A DNA stretch of 9,248 nucleotides, from contig QHWF01000134.1 of assembly GCA_003222455.1 (NCBI GenBank), forward strand, positions 1 to 9,248, in the 5' to 3' direction. Positions 7,782-9,248 of this stretch are shown here, piece by piece. This DNA comes from Acidobacteriota bacterium. GTDB lineage: Bacteria; Acidobacteriota; Vicinamibacteria; Vicinamibacterales; CAVVIG01. Under the pieces are notes generated by a model, which made no database searches, was not told where the DNA came from, and saw only the letters and a list, made by a program, of their open reading frames with translations. Position numbers and translations under genes: made by a program. Position 1 is the stretch's first letter. Every line of letters begins with the position of its first letter.

Positions 7782-9230
7782 ATGCGGTGTTTAGCCGTGT
7801 GTCAGGACGAGCTGGTGATCAGGATGCTGGACGAAATCCTGCTCCCCGGTTTCGAAGTCGAGTTCATCGTCGAGAACAAACCCGCCGCGCGACGGCTCCA
7901 CGAGACCGGGGTCACGGTGTTCACCGGCGATCCCCGACGCGCCGAAACGTGGATCAAAGCCGACCTCGGGCCCAGTACGTGCGTCATCATCGAAGACAAC
8001 GGCCGGCGCAACCCGAAGAAAATTCTCGACGCGGTCCGCGATGCCGGTGGCACGCTCATCTACGTCCTCGGCATCGGCGCGGAGGCGAGCGACAAACGCG
8101 CACAGGGGTTCCGCACGGAGTTTCCCGACGTCGCGTATCTCGCGATGTCGGAACTGTTCGGCGGTCCCCTGCTGACGGAGTTCAGCCGGTCGCTGACGAG
8201 GGCCCGGGTGCAGCAGTACCAGCGGTATTTCAGCGATGCCGAGCGCGTGCTGATCATGCTGCACAACGAACCGGACCCCGACGCGATGGCCAGCGGCCTG
8301 GCGCTGCGCAACATCCTGCGGCGCACGAAAACGACGGCGATCATCGGCGCGATTCAGGGCGTGACCCGGCCCGAGAACGTGCGCATGATCAACCTGCTCG
8401 ACATCCACGTCGAAACCATCACGCCGGCGACGGTGACCGAGTACGACCGGGTCGCGATGGTCGACGTGCAGCCGCACTATTTCGGCGGCCTCATCGATCG
8501 CGTCGATCTCGTCATCGATCACCACCCGGAACAGCCCGGCTACACCACGGTGTTCAAGGACATCCGGCCCGATTACGGATCCACCTCCACGATCCTGACC
8601 GAGCACCTGCGCGCGGTCGACGCCAACATCTCGGAGCGGACGGCGACGGCGATGCTCTACGCCATCAAGTCCGACACGCTGTTCTTCAACCGGCAGACGA
8701 ACCGGGTCGATCTCGAGGCGTTCTCGTATCTGTATCCGCTCGCGGACGCGGCAATGATCCGGAAGATGGAAGGCGCAGAAATCACGATCGAGCGGCTCGA
8801 CTACGTGTTGAAGGCCCACCGCGGCGGCGCGCTCGCCGATCAGGTGTTCTGCGCGTTCATCGGCGTCACGCCGCGCGAGGATTTCATCACTTACGTGGCC
8901 GATTTCTTTCTCCAGCTCGAAAACGTCAAGTGGACGGTGGTGGCCGGCATCGTGAACGATTCATTGATCGTCTCGGTCAGGAATCTCGGATATACGAAGA
9001 ACGCCGGCGAGTTCGTCCGCCGCTTTTTCGCCGGCATCGGCAGCGCCGGCGGCCATCGGGCGATGGCAAAAGCGGTCGTGCCGATGCGCGCGTTCCGGGA
9101 GAAGTTCGGCGATCTCCCGGCCGACGAAATCGGCGTCCGGCTGCAGGCGCTGGTCCACGAGTTCCTGCAGCATGATCAGATGCCGAAAGAGGTGAAAGGT
9201 GTGAAGTCTGAAGTCGGAAGCCTGAAATAA
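7782..9230 (+). CDS. Rossmann (TrkA-N-like) plus DHH/DHHA1 phosphoesterase fusion
   Basis: 482 residues. Residues 1-125 resemble a TrkA-N/RCK Rossmann domain in pattern (beta-alpha-beta start, 'VEFIVENKPAARRLHETGVTVFTGDP', then 'STCVIIED'), but the glycine-rich nucleotide loop is replaced by CQDELVI. Residues 150-335 are a DHH phosphoesterase: HNEPDPDAMAS (161-171), Asp228 in MVDVQP, DHH (246-248), GSTSTILTEHL (266-276) and Asp298 in SDTLFF. The C-terminal DHHA1 domain has GSAGGHRAMAKAVV (420-433), the substrate-binding GGH motif. The metal-binding residues look complete, so it should be an active Mn-dependent phosphodiesterase of the NrnA/GdpP/RecJ superfamily, acting on short oligonucleotides or a cyclic dinucleotide; which one cannot be told from sequence. 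No transmembrane segment is seen. The last ~12 residues (KGVKSEVGSLK) are encoded by a heptad-repeat array. Confidence 0.88.
   Translation: MRCLAVCQDELVIRMLDEILLPGFEVEFIVENKPAARRLHETGVTVFTGDPRRAETWIKADLGPSTCVIIEDNGRRNPKKILDAVRDAGGTLIYVLGIGAEASDKRAQGFRTEFPDVAYLAMSELFGGPLLTEFSRSLTRARVQQYQRYFSDAERVLIMLHNEPDPDAMASGLALRNILRRTKTTAIIGAIQGVTRPENVRMINLLDIHVETITPATVTEYDRVAMVDVQPHYFGGLIDRVDLVIDHHPEQPGYTTVFKDIRPDYGSTSTILTEHLRAVDANISERTATAMLYAIKSDTLFFNRQTNRVDLEAFSYLYPLADAAMIRKMEGAEITIERLDYVLKAHRGGALADQVFCAFIGVTPREDFITYVADFFLQLENVKWTVVAGIVNDSLIVSVRNLGYTKNAGEFVRRFFAGIGSAGGHRAMAKAVVPMRAFREKFGDLPADEIGVRLQALVHEFLQHDQMPKEVKGVKSEVGSLK
9203..9230. repeat. heptad array forming the 3' end of the DHH gene
   Basis: Four consecutive 7-nt units: GAAGTCT, GAAGTCG, GAAGCCT and GAAATAA, the last supplying the TAA stop. 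Related GTGAAAG/GTGTGAA units lie just before (9192-9205). Because 7 is not a multiple of 3, each unit is read in a different frame. Any inverted partner would lie beyond the window. Confidence 0.65.
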
Positions 9231-9248
9231 TTCAATGAGATTTCAGAT

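Noticed and set aside
7645..7790. Promoter for the VWA gene in the divergent gap
   Set aside because: The best minus-strand candidate (TTCACG with a TTATAC) has a spacing of only about 14 nt, so I do not call it.
7766..9175. Plus-strand open frame of 469 residues in a different frame over the DHH gene
   Set aside because: It is extremely Arg/Gly/Pro-rich and has no domain motifs, while the frame starting at 7782 carries the complete DHH and DHHA1 motifs.

Overview
This GC-rich window looks like the chromosome of an Acidobacteriota bacterium, probably of the Vicinamibacteria type. The main clues are a secreted protein of the 'VWFA-related Acidobacterial' family, an MlaE/MlaF/MCE transporter set without mlaB or mlaC, and abundant short palindromic and heptad or nonamer repeats in the gaps. 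The taxonomic call is inference; there is no rRNA or tRNA gene in the window.

Layout. Positions 1-485 hold the 5' part of a secreted protein of unknown function on the minus strand, with its own sigma70-like promoter (519-547). From 6450 down to 641, still on the minus strand, runs a probable operon: uvrB (excision repair), then mlaE (permease), mlaF (ATPase), mlaD (single-MCE-domain periplasmic protein with five 34-residue repeats), a small YtxH-like membrane protein, and a DUF948-like membrane/coiled-coil protein. uvrB and mlaE are 7 nt apart, and the last two genes overlap by GTGA. The gap upstream of uvrB (6472-6699) carries three REP-like palindromes. Beyond it, also on the minus strand, is a secreted VWA protein with an intact MIDAS (6700-7647). 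Divergent from it on the plus strand is a 482-residue protein (7782-9230) that joins a Rossmann-like, TrkA-N-like domain to a DHH/DHHA1 phosphoesterase. It is preceded by a perfect TATAAT box.

How the genes fit together. MlaE, MlaF and MlaD should form an inner-membrane complex moving phospholipid or another lipid between inner and outer membrane. The two small membrane proteins after mlaD may be accessory envelope factors. uvrB at the head of the run is probably cotranscribed by position only. The VWA and DHH proteins share only a divergent intergenic region.

No defence system, mobile element with a transposase, CRISPR array or clearly new multi-gene system is visible. The parts most worth following are the RCK-like/DHH fusion, the exact 34-residue repeat in the MCE protein, and the inverted short-repeat arrays that occupy the gaps and in one case run into a coding end. 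No gene-free stretch exceeds 300 bases; the longest gaps are 2432-2651 and 6472-6699, and both are described as repeats.
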